Made by a program: the position numbers and the translations under genes. Below are positions 46,010-53,606 of a stretch of DNA of 64,000 bases, in pieces. The notes under the pieces are model-generated. The model had not been told where the DNA came from. It made no database searches and saw only the letters and a list, made by a program, of their open reading frames with translations. This DNA comes from Erysipelatoclostridium sp. An173. Its GTDB lineage: Bacteria; Bacillota_I; Bacilli_A; Erysipelotrichales; Coprobacillaceae. Where the stretch lies: NCBI RefSeq assembly GCF_002160495.1, contig NZ_NFKR01000002.1, positions 62,001-126,000 of the forward strand, in the 5' to 3' direction. How positions within the stretch are numbered: the stretch's first letter is position 1; each line of letters starts with the position of its first letter.

Positions 46010-46700
46010 ACCAGTAATTTTAGTTGTTGAAGATGATAATGCAGTAAGAAATCTAATTGTTACAACATTAGAAACTCATGATTACAAATATCATACTTCC
46101 CAAACAGGGAAACAAGCGATTATTGAAACTGCTTCAAAAAAACCTGATATTATGTTATTAGATTTAGGTTTGCCTGATATTGATGGAGTAGAAATAATTA
46201 AAAAAGTAAGAACCTGGACTAATATGCCAATCATCGTAATTAGTGCTCGTAGTGAAGATCATGATAAAATTGAAGCGCTAGATGCAGGAGCTGATGATTA
46301 TTTAACCAAACCATTTTCAGTTGAGGAGCTATTGGCGCGATTAAGAGTTGTTTTAAGACGACTAAGTTATAATCAAAATCAGCCAGTTGAAAGCAGTGAG
46401 TTTGTTAATGGTGATTTAAGAATTGATTATGCTAGTGGTTGTGCTTATTTAAAAGATAAAGAACTGCATTTAACACCAATTGAATATAAGTTATTATGCT
46501 TGCTTTCTAAAAATGTTGGAAAAGTATTGACTCATACTTTTATTACTAAAGAAATATGGGGGAATACTTTGGAAAGTGATGTTGCTTCCCTGCGGGTATT
46601 TATGGCAACACTTCGGAAAAAAATTGAAGCTAATCCTGCTAAGCCAAAATATATCCAGACTCATGTTGGAGTAGGATATCGAATGCTTAGAATTGAATAA
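46002..46700 (+). CDS. kdpE: KdpE-type response regulator
   Basis: A 232-residue OmpR/PhoB-family regulator. The receiver domain has the acidic pair in VVEDD at residues 8-12, phospho-acceptor Asp54 in LLDLGLPD, and conserved Lys in LTKPFS. The C-terminal winged helix begins near residue 130 (LHLTPIEYKLLCLLSKN). ATG 46002 follows GAGGAGG and overlaps the kdpD stop by 8 nt. With KdpD it likely controls ktrB-ktrA. Confidence 0.93.
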   Translation: MNKPVILVVEDDNAVRNLIVTTLETHDYKYHTSQTGKQAIIETASKKPDIMLLDLGLPDIDGVEIIKKVRTWTNMPIIVISARSEDHDKIEALDAGADDYLTKPFSVEELLARLRVVLRRLSYNQNQPVESSEFVNGDLRIDYASGCAYLKDKELHLTPIEYKLLCLLSKNVGKVLTHTFITKEIWGNTLESDVASLRVFMATLRKKIEANPAKPKYIQTHVGVGYRMLRIE

Positions 46701-46727
46701 TAAGTATATTATTTTTAATATCATATA

Positions 46728-46751
46728 AAAAACGCCATTTTGGCGTTTTTC
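46728..46751 (+). terminator. Terminator of the ktr-kdp group
   Basis: AACGCCA / TGGCGTT stem with TTT loop, preceded by A and followed by T runs. The rest of 46752-46928 shows nothing I can name. Confidence 0.75.
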
Positions 46752-46928
46752 GTTATCTGATTGAAAATTGATTTAGGTGAAAATAATAAGTATATCAGTC
46801 GGACGTTTTTTATTCATAGTACCATTATATTTTAGATAGATATTTATATTTGTGATTTTCTTCGCCGGAGTATAGTTGTTTTTTGCTTGACAATTTAATC
46901 ATTTTGATGATATTTGTTTTTTAATTTT

Positions 46929-48275
46929 TTATTTAATATTATTTTTATCTCTTAAGAATCTTTTTAAAAAGAATGCTAAAAAATAAGGAAAAGTATAGAA
47001 ATAATCATTAAATCCAATATTTTTATTAGCAAACTTGATTCCGTAATGAATATCTGAATATTTCTGGTCTTTAATTAATTTATTAAGTGATGTTGTAGCT
47101 TGATCATTTGCTTTTACTTCGACAGGAATAAGAGAGTTTCTATCTCGTATCATGAAATCCATCTCAATGGTACTTTTTTCATTTTTATAAAAATAAAGCT
47201 TATATCCCTGTTTAACAAGAATTTCTGATATGATATTTTCATATATTGCCCCTTTATAGGTATTAAAGTTTTTATTGTAACGAAGATCTTCTTGAACTTC
47301 TTCATCGAGGGATCCAATCAATAATCCTGTATCGCCAAAGTATAATTTATAATTGTCGGGATTGTAGTTTCCTTTTAATGGCAGTTCTGGAAGTCCCATG
47401 CAATAACAAACATTTACGATACCCGCATTGGATAGCCAATCTACAACTCCTACATAATCTCTATTTCTAGCATTTTTCTTTATCTTAGAGATTTTAAATT
47501 TTTTGTTGTCACTACCTAAAAATATAGGGAATTTTCTGTATATATCTAGGATTCTTCCTTTGTCTAGGCCGCCTGCATATTTAGTAATATCTTCTTCATA
47601 ATCTAATAATAATTGTTTTTGTAATTGAAGCGTCCCACTATAATTTTTTTGGGTCACAAAAGTAAAAACAACTTTTGGCATGCCGCCTAATACCATGTAT
47701 TCTCTAAAATTATCTAGAAGAATATTATATTCTAATGTTGATAATGGTTGAATATTCAGCATTTTTTTATAGAAACTTTCAATCTGCTCATCTTTATAAC
47801 CTTTTGCCCATAAATATTCTTCAAAATCTAAGGAATACATTTCATAGTCTTGTTTATATCCAACACTGTTTGATTCTATTTCTTGATAATTAATTCCCAT
47901 CAGTGAACCAGAACAAATAACATCATATCGTCCATCTATTTGAAAAGATTTTAAGCTTGTCGCACAGTTGATGCAGTCTTGTATTTCGTCAAAGAAAAAC
48001 AATGTTTCGTTTTCGATGAATTGAAATTCAGGATTAATAAGAGAAATATTTCTTATTATCGTATCTACATCAAAACCATCATCAAATATAGTTTTATATT
48101 GTTTTTGAAGAACAAAATTGATTTCAATAATTGATTTATAATGATTTTTAGCAAAATGTTCTATAGCTTCAGTTTTACCTATTTGCCTAGCACCTTTTAT
48201 AATTAAAGGATATCTATTATCTGTTTTTTTCCAATTTTCTAGAATCTTATCAACTTTACGTCTTAATCGCTCCAT
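46929..48275 (-). CDS. AAA_14/DUF4143 ATPase
   Basis: A 448-residue ATPase of the archaeal-type AAA_14 plus DUF4143 architecture, common in gut bacteria and of unsettled function. Walker A is GARQIGKTEA near residue 28, Walker B is LFFFDEIQD near residue 93, and a sensor-like CSGSLMG lies near residue 121. The C-terminal DUF4143 part has the nuclease-like ending STIEMDFMI...PVEVKA (residues ~365-390), resembling a PD-(D/E)XK core. The ribosome site GAGGTGATAAT precedes ATG. An unusual repeat array lies upstream. Confidence 0.85.
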   Translation of the reverse strand: MERLRRKVDKILENWKKTDNRYPLIIKGARQIGKTEAIEHFAKNHYKSIIEINFVLQKQYKTIFDDGFDVDTIIRNISLINPEFQFIENETLFFFDEIQDCINCATSLKSFQIDGRYDVICSGSLMGINYQEIESNSVGYKQDYEMYSLDFEEYLWAKGYKDEQIESFYKKMLNIQPLSTLEYNILLDNFREYMVLGGMPKVVFTFVTQKNYSGTLQLQKQLLLDYEEDITKYAGGLDKGRILDIYRKFPIFLGSDNKKFKISKIKKNARNRDYVGVVDWLSNAGIVNVCYCMGLPELPLKGNYNPDNYKLYFGDTGLLIGSLDEEVQEDLRYNKNFNTYKGAIYENIISEILVKQGYKLYFYKNEKSTIEMDFMIRDRNSLIPVEVKANDQATTSLNKLIKDQKYSDIHYGIKFANKNIGFNDYFYTFPYFLAFFLKRFLRDKNNIK

Positions 48276-48310
48276 ATTATCACCTCTTGTTTGTTACAAA
48301 TTTCTCTTAT

Positions 48311-48418
48311 CACAAAATTCCGAAAGATTATAGTGTTATTAAACACATTTTTCTCTATATTTAAAGTGTTATTTTCACATTTTTCTATAATTTTATAGAT
48401 TATTCTACACATTTTTCC
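48311..48418 (-). repeat. Array of 32-bp-period repeats upstream of the DUF4143 ATPase
   Basis: CACATTTTTCT recurs at 48344-48354, 48376-48386 and 48408-48418 (the last ending CC), exactly 32 bp apart. A weaker fourth copy (CACAAAATTCC) begins at 48311. Two of the copies are preceded by GTGTTATT. The array is 36-143 bp upstream of the ATPase start, where its promoter should be. Three helical turns per unit suggests a same-face protein-binding array. Confidence 0.6.
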
Positions 48419-48475
48419 AATTTTTAATATTTTAGTCAAGAAATGTATTTATATAAATATTGAAATTTAAAACAA

Positions 48476-48501
48476 TAGAGGGATAATGGTTATCCCTCTA
48501 T
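48476..48501 (-). terminator. Hairpin after the frameshifted gene
   Basis: On the minus strand a 13-bp perfect stem AATAGAGGGATAA / TTATCCCTCTATT overlaps the stop codon of the restored frame. It is followed by GTTTTAAATTT. Confidence 0.65.
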
Positions 48502-48910
48502 TCTATTAGATATAATTTTTCTTGATAAAGCATTTTTTCATTATTGCTGTAACTACCAGTTAGAACATGTTTACCATTTATATAGTCACCATTAAAGCTA
48601 AATGATAAATCTCTATCTTTGTCAAAGCCAATTAAAGTTGCATTAATGGTACTTAGTGGTGAACATTAGCACAAGTGATTTTTTCTAAAACTTTTAAAAC
48701 GTTTAAAAAATTATTATCTGGATTATCAATATCTGTCCATTTATCAAGGTTAATAGGTAAACACATTTGATCATCAATGATTATTAGTTCTTCAGGTGTT
48801 AATTTGTAAATAGATTTACATTGGTAAAAGACATCTAATATTTTTTGTTTTGATTTAGTTTTAAAAATTATTTTAGCATTTTCAATGTTATTAAGAGAAT
48901 ATTCTTTCAT
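48498..48910 (-). pseudogene. Frameshifted hypothetical gene
   Basis: ATG 48910 opens an 85-codon frame that stops at 48653. Reading on in another frame (from about 48664) gives 57 more protein-like codons (SPLSTINATLIGFDKDRD, later NGKHVLTGSYSNNEKMLYQE) that end at 48498, exactly in the terminator stem. Loss of one base near 48658-48664 would explain this. The restored product is ~137 residues. The family is not recognised. There is a ribosome site (AAAAGGAG) 11 nt before the start. A sequencing error is an alternative. Confidence 0.6.
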
Positions 48911-49003
48911 AATTAAATTAACTCCTTTTAATATTAATTAATAATTGATATGATAATTATATCATTTATTGGTAGTTTTTAAAAATGAAAGAGGGATTAA
49001 ATT

Positions 49004-49483
49004 ATGAAGGAGTATCATTTGATTGAACCGATATATGATAAAGATTCAAAAATACTAATTTTAGGTTCTTTTCCATCGGTTAAATCACGCGAAGCTAACT
49101 TTTTTTATCATCATCCCCAAAATCGTTTTTGGCGTGTTTTAGCAGCTGTTTATCAAGATACTGTACCTGAGGAAATTGCTGATAAAAAGGCTTTTTTAAA
49201 ACGCCATCAAATTGCTTTATGGGATGTTATAGCTAGCTGTAATATTAAAGGCTCTAGTGATAGCAGTATTAGTGATGTTGAGGTTAATGATTTGAATATG
49301 ATTATCGCTAATAGTTCAGTTAAACATATTTATACTAATGGTAATTTAGCTGATAAGTTATATCACCGTTATTTTGATGCGATTATTGATTTGCCGGTAA
49401 CTAAATTACCATCAACTTCACCAGCTAATGCTGCTTATTCGTTAGATAAGTTATTAATATACTGGCGTGTAATAAATGAATAA
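49004..49483 (+). CDS. DNA-deoxyinosine (hypoxanthine) glycosylase, UDG superfamily
   Basis: A 159-residue base-excision repair enzyme. The motif KILILGSFPSVKSRE near residues 17-31 and FFYHHPQNRFWRVL near residues 33-46 are typical of the family-6-like (Mug-type) deoxyinosine glycosylases. The C-terminal loop KLPSTSPANA corresponds to the second DNA-contact motif. It removes hypoxanthine formed by adenine deamination. It is on its own, 48 nt before the MATE gene. Confidence 0.88.
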   Translation: MKEYHLIEPIYDKDSKILILGSFPSVKSREANFFYHHPQNRFWRVLAAVYQDTVPEEIADKKAFLKRHQIALWDVIASCNIKGSSDSSISDVEVNDLNMIIANSSVKHIYTNGNLADKLYHRYFDAIIDLPVTKLPSTSPANAAYSLDKLLIYWRVINE

Positions 49484-49530
49484 GTTTGACTTTATTTTAA
49501 CAAATAGCTATGATATTGGAAGGTGATGTT

Positions 49531-50862
49531 ATGACAGAGGGGAATATTGCAACAGCATTATTAAAATTTTCAATTCCGATGATTTTAGGAAATTTATTAC
49601 AGCAGTTATATAATGTTGTTGATACTTTTATTGTGGGACATTATATTGGAACTGATGCCTTAGCAGCAGTTGGTTCTTCGTTTACGTTAATGACGTTTTT
49701 AACTTCGATGATTTTAGGTTTATGTATGGGTAGTGGCGTCTTGTTTTCGATGTTTTATGGTGCTAAAGAGCATGATAAAATGAAAGTTTCTTTTTTTGTC
49801 TCATTTGTAGGAATTGCAATATTTTCAATTATCCTGCAAATAATATGTTTACTGCTGATAAATCAAATCTTAGTATTTATGAATATACCAGGTGATATAT
49901 ATAAAGCTACGTATGATTATTTATTCATTATTTTTATGGGAATCATCTTTACGTTTTTATACAATTATTTTGCTTCTTTACTTAGAGCACTTGGTAATTC
50001 TAAAACTCCATTAGTGTTTTTAGCTATAGCAGCGATTATTAATATAGTTTTAGATATCTTTTTTATCACTAGTCTTAATTTAAATGTCGCTGGAGCAGCA
50101 CTTGCAACAACTATTGCTCAAGCCTTTAGCGGGATTGGAATAATGATTTATTGTGTGATTGTCAAAAAAGAATTGCTGCCAGAAAAGAAACATCGTCATT
50201 TTGATAGAGCGATATTTAAAAAGATTAAAGATTATTCATTATTAACTTGTGTCCAGCAATCAGTTATGAATTTTGGAATCTTATTGATTCAAGGATTAGT
50301 TAATAGTTTTGGATTAGTTACGATGGCTGCTTTTGTAGCAGCAGTTAAAATTGATTCGTTTGCTTATATGCCGGTTCAAGATTTTGGTAATGCTTTTTCA
50401 ACTTATATTGCTCAAAATAAGGGTGCTAATTTAGAAGGAAGAATAAAAGCTGGTTTGAAAGTAGCTATTACAATATCAACAATTTTTTGTTTAATTATTT
50501 CAGCTATTGTCTTTATATTTGCAGATAAATTAATGTTGATCTTTATAGAACCATCAAAAATAGAGATAATTCGTCAAGGAGCTCAATATTTACAAATTGA
50601 AGGAATATGCTATGTAGGAATTGGATGTTTGTTTTTATTATACGGTTACTACCGTGGGGTTGGAAAACCAGGTATTTCTGTAGTTTTAACAATCATTTCT
50701 TTAGGAACAAGGGTTGTTCTTGCTTACGCGTTTGCTCCATTTTTTGGAACTCTAGCTATCTGGTGGGCAATACCGATAGGATGGTTTTTAGCTGATGCAA
50801 CTGGTATAATATTTGGTATTAAAAAAGAAAAATGGTTAAGTAATAAATTTAAGGAGGCATGA
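49531..50862 (+). CDS. MATE-family multidrug efflux transporter
   Basis: A 443-residue, 12-segment Na+- or H+-coupled exporter. It opens with TEGNIATALLKFSIPMILGNLLQQLYNVVDTFIVGHYIG, split over the first segment, a hallmark of the DinF/NorM-like branch in Firmicutes. Internal repeat: ARG-free second half begins near residue 230. ATG 49531 follows GGAAGGTGATGTT; the frame from 49510 includes that site. It ends 1 nt before the carboxypeptidase start, so the two may be cotranscribed. Confidence 0.9.
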   Translation: MTEGNIATALLKFSIPMILGNLLQQLYNVVDTFIVGHYIGTDALAAVGSSFTLMTFLTSMILGLCMGSGVLFSMFYGAKEHDKMKVSFFVSFVGIAIFSIILQIICLLLINQILVFMNIPGDIYKATYDYLFIIFMGIIFTFLYNYFASLLRALGNSKTPLVFLAIAAIINIVLDIFFITSLNLNVAGAALATTIAQAFSGIGIMIYCVIVKKELLPEKKHRHFDRAIFKKIKDYSLLTCVQQSVMNFGILLIQGLVNSFGLVTMAAFVAAVKIDSFAYMPVQDFGNAFSTYIAQNKGANLEGRIKAGLKVAITISTIFCLIISAIVFIFADKLMLIFIEPSKIEIIRQGAQYLQIEGICYVGIGCLFLLYGYYRGVGKPGISVVLTIISLGTRVVLAYAFAPFFGTLAIWWAIPIGWFLADATGIIFGIKKEKWLSNKFKEA

Positions 50863-50863
50863 C

Positions 50864-52354
50864 ATGAATTTTCAAGATTTACAAACATATATTGATAAAC
50901 GACAAGCATTAAATCAAGCACTAACACTATTTTCCTGGGATCAAGAAACTGAAGCACCAGAAAAATCAATGGCGCTAACAGCTAAATCCGTTGGATTATT
51001 ATCAGGAGAATTGTTTAAAACAATTACTGATCCTAAAGTAAAAGAAATTTTATCAGATTTAGAAAAACAAGAGCTTACTATATCACAAAAAGCAATTGTA
51101 AAAAAATGGCTAAAAGATATACGCGACTTAGAAAAAATTCCAGCTCAAAAATATCAAGAGCATCAAGAACGTCTAATGATTGCTCAAAGAGTCTGGCAAA
51201 AAGCTAAGTTAGAAAACAATTATCAGTTATTTATGCCATATTTAAAAGAGATTGTTGCAACCGAAAAAGAATTTGCTCAATATCGAAAAACTAATGAAGC
51301 TTGTTTATATGATGTTGTATTAGAAGATTATGAACCAGGTTTCCATGTAGAACAATTAGATGAATTTTTTAATCAGTTAAAAGAACACATCGTTCCATTA
51401 TTAAAAGAAATCCAAGCTTCACCAATAAAAATTGATAAAGAATATAATTATAAACATTATAGCTTAAATAAACAAAAAGAATTCAACCGCTGGTTAGCTG
51501 GTTATGTTGGTTTTGACTTTAAAAAAGGTGTTATTAAAGAAAGTGAACATCCATTTACTACTGAATTCCATAATCACGATGTTCGAATTACTACTCATTA
51601 TTACAAAAATAATTTAGAAAGTGCTTTATTTTCAACAATTCATGAAAGTGGTCATGCTATCTATGAAATGAATATCGATGACGATATTACTATGACTCCA
51701 GTAGGATCAGGAGCTTCAATGGGAATGCACGAGTCACAATCACGTTTCTATGAAAATATTATTGGTCGCAGTGAAGAATTTTGGAAACCAGTTTATCCAC
51801 GTTTACAAACATTTTTTGCTGATAACTTAGAAGAAGTTTCATTAGAACAATTTGTTCAAGGAATTAATAAAGTTGAAGCTAGTTTAATTAGAACAGAAGC
51901 AGACGAACTTACATATCCATTGCATATTATGATTCGTTACGAATTAGAAAAGAAAATGTTTGCAGGAGAAGTTGACTTTGAACAGCTGCCACAATTATGG
52001 AATCAGCTTTACCAAGAATATTTAGGAATCACCCCACAAAACGATAGCGAAGGAATATTACAAGATATTCACTGGGCTGGGGGTTCATTTGGATATTTCC
52101 CAAGTTATGCTTTAGGTAGTGCTATTGCTGCTCAAATCTATGCTCATATGCAAAAAACAACAGCTGTTGCTGATTGGGTTGAATCTGGAGATTTTCAAGT
52201 ATTAAAAAAATATCTACAAGAATATATTCACCAATATGGGGCTATTTATCAAACTAATGAATTATTAGAAAAACTAACCGGTGAAAAATTCAATCCTAAA
52301 TACTACATCGAATACTTAACAAACAAATTTACAAAACTCTATCATCTTCGATAG
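50864..52354 (+). CDS. M32 metallocarboxypeptidase (Taq type)
   Basis: A 496-residue zinc carboxypeptidase. The zinc site is HESGH at residues 260-264, with the third ligand in the GMHESQSRF segment about 30 residues later. The N-terminal helix FSWDQETEAPEKS is typical of M32 (first Asp-Gln element). The GYFPSYALG segment near residue 410 is also family-specific. Ribosome site AAGGAGGCATGAC. The end lies in the stem of the terminator. Confidence 0.95.
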   Translation: MNFQDLQTYIDKRQALNQALTLFSWDQETEAPEKSMALTAKSVGLLSGELFKTITDPKVKEILSDLEKQELTISQKAIVKKWLKDIRDLEKIPAQKYQEHQERLMIAQRVWQKAKLENNYQLFMPYLKEIVATEKEFAQYRKTNEACLYDVVLEDYEPGFHVEQLDEFFNQLKEHIVPLLKEIQASPIKIDKEYNYKHYSLNKQKEFNRWLAGYVGFDFKKGVIKESEHPFTTEFHNHDVRITTHYYKNNLESALFSTIHESGHAIYEMNIDDDITMTPVGSGASMGMHESQSRFYENIIGRSEEFWKPVYPRLQTFFADNLEEVSLEQFVQGINKVEASLIRTEADELTYPLHIMIRYELEKKMFAGEVDFEQLPQLWNQLYQEYLGITPQNDSEGILQDIHWAGGSFGYFPSYALGSAIAAQIYAHMQKTTAVADWVESGDFQVLKKYLQEYIHQYGAIYQTNELLEKLTGEKFNPKYYIEYLTNKFTKLYHLR

Positions 52355-52364
52355 AGTTTTCTTT
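52332..52364 (+). terminator. Terminator of the M32 carboxypeptidase gene
   Basis: 11-bp perfect stem AAAACTCTATC / GATAGAGTTTT, six-base loop, then CTTTC. Confidence 0.8.
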
Positions 52365-52647
52365 CCTATATTTAAAAAACATTATTTTTTGATGTTATTA
52401 TCAAATTAACTTATTTTACCTTATTAAACCATATTTTTTTACATTGTGTTATTTTACATATAAAAACTATTTATAACTATAAATAATCATATCCAAAAAT
52501 TAAAAAAATTCAATTCTATAAAAACAAGACAACTAGCTAATTTACAAAAATAAAATAATAAAAAAATCACAAATAACAAAAAGATTAACTATTAAATATT
52601 TTTCTGTAAATCATAAAAACATTTGATTCTATCAATGTTTTCTAGAT
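52365..52647. other. A+T-rich spacer without genes
   Basis: About 280 bp, close to 90% A+T, between the carboxypeptidase terminator and the promoter of the peptide locus. No ribosome site with an open frame, no structured RNA and no repeat was seen. The length and composition resemble an insulating or laterally acquired boundary, but nothing proves that. Confidence 0.5.
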
Positions 52648-52722
52648 TTGACGTAAAATTTAGAAGTATTATAATTAATGTTATAAGAATATATACAATA
52701 ATTGTTAATGTTGTATAACATT
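52648..52722 (+). promoter_or_regulatory. Promoter and operator-like palindromes of the peptide locus
   Basis: TTGACG (52648-52653), 16-bp spacer, perfect TATAAT (52670-52675). Straight after it, AATGTTATA (52677-52685) and its reverse complement TATAACATT (52714-52722) form a 9-bp inverted repeat. The right arm is itself part of AATGTT-GTAT-AACATT (52707-52722). The start point falls between, a typical repressor position. Confidence 0.65.
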
Positions 52723-52748
52723 CTTAATGCAGGAAGGAGAGGGGTCTT

Positions 52749-53114
52749 GTGAAAACATATACTAAACCAGTAGTAAATTTTAACAAAGATGGTAATACTA
52801 AAAATGTTAAAACACTGGAAGATATAGATACTAAAACTCTATTTCGAATCAATCCTAATTATTTACTTCGCCAAGTAGCTGATGATTATGTAATAATTCC
52901 GATTGATGATGAATTAGAACTTAGCAATGCAATCATGACTCCAAATCGTAGTGCTGTTTTTATCTGGAACGAGTTTTTAGATGCTAATACGATTGAAAAT
53001 GTCGTAAAAAAAGCATTATCAAAATACGATGTTTCAGAAGAAACAATTAGAAGGGATGTTAGAAGATTCGTTTTTGAATCTCTTAACAAAAAGATTATTG
53101 AGGAGGTAAATTAA
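52749..53114 (+). CDS. PqqD-like RRE protein of a putative RiPP locus
   Basis: A 121-residue protein whose residues ~38-119 fit the PqqD/RiPP-recognition-element fold: YLLRQVADDYVIIPI, then SAVFIWNEFLD, then KALSKYDVSEETIRRDVRRFVFESLNKKIIEE. Such proteins bind peptide leaders and hand them to radical SAM enzymes. A ~35-residue N-terminal extension (MKTYTKPVVNFNKDG) is unusual and resembles the start of the next protein (aromatic, Pro, Val). The start is GTG 52749 after GGAGAGGGG. It ends 1 nt before the next ATG. Confidence 0.75.
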   Translation: MKTYTKPVVNFNKDGNTKNVKTLEDIDTKTLFRINPNYLLRQVADDYVIIPIDDELELSNAIMTPNRSAVFIWNEFLDANTIENVVKKALSKYDVSEETIRRDVRRFVFESLNKKIIEEVN

Positions 53115-53115
53115 T

Positions 53116-53553
53116 ATGTTAGAAAAATGGGAAACACCAAGAGTAACAATTCAAGAATTTGAACCAAACGAATATGTAGCTGTTTGTTGGGGAGTTGCTT
53201 GTGATGTTAGCTGGGCTAATAATTACGAACAAAAATATGGATTTTGGGATGGTGGAGATGTATCGCATGCTAGTGATCATTGTGGTAATTCTTCTAATCA
53301 GGTAATTTATGATCATAATGACGATGGTGTAGGTGAAGCAATGGTGGAAACTGGTACCGATGGATTAGGAACTCTAGATTGTACTATTTATACTGATTAT
53401 GATTGGTATACAGGAAGATTTACTGGACAAACTTCTGCTTCACAAGTAGAGGTTGGGGATTTGATTTATTGGACTACAAGTTCTGGTAATCGTACTTGGC
53501 ATCATAGAGGGACTGTAACAGCTACTGCAGAAGGTCACCCAAATCGTTCTTAA
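53116..53553 (+). CDS. Cys-containing protein with leader-like N-terminus, candidate RiPP precursor
   Basis: A 145-residue protein with no signal peptide. The N-terminus (WETPRVTIQEFEPNEYVAVC) looks like a peptide leader ending at an EYVAVCW site. Cysteines stand at 24, 29, 56 and 89. The rest is rich in Asp, Gly, Ser, Thr, Trp and Tyr. The last third (EVGDLIYWTTSSG...HHRGTV) recalls beta-barrel peptidase-like GDLIYW segments, so it may be a folded substrate rather than a short peptide. Strong ribosome site (GAGGAGGTAAATTAAT), 1 nt after the PqqD-like gene. A terminator follows. Family not recognised. Confidence 0.65.
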   Translation: MLEKWETPRVTIQEFEPNEYVAVCWGVACDVSWANNYEQKYGFWDGGDVSHASDHCGNSSNQVIYDHNDDGVGEAMVETGTDGLGTLDCTIYTDYDWYTGRFTGQTSASQVEVGDLIYWTTSSGNRTWHHRGTVTATAEGHPNRS

Positions 53554-53565
53554 TATTAATAAGCT

Positions 53566-53592
53566 AAAAACCGAGCAATCGGTTTTTATTTG
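53566..53592 (+). terminator. Attenuator-like terminator between precursor and radical SAM genes
   Basis: AAAAACCGA (53566-53574), GCAA loop, TCGGTTTTT (53579-53587), then ATTTG. It would lower expression of the enzyme relative to its substrate. Confidence 0.75.
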
Positions 53593-53606
53593 TATAGGAG
53601 AAAAAT

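Noticed and set aside
48311-48418. CRISPR array
   Set aside because: The repeats share only about 11 bp and the intervening DNA is not spacer-like; no cas genes are near.
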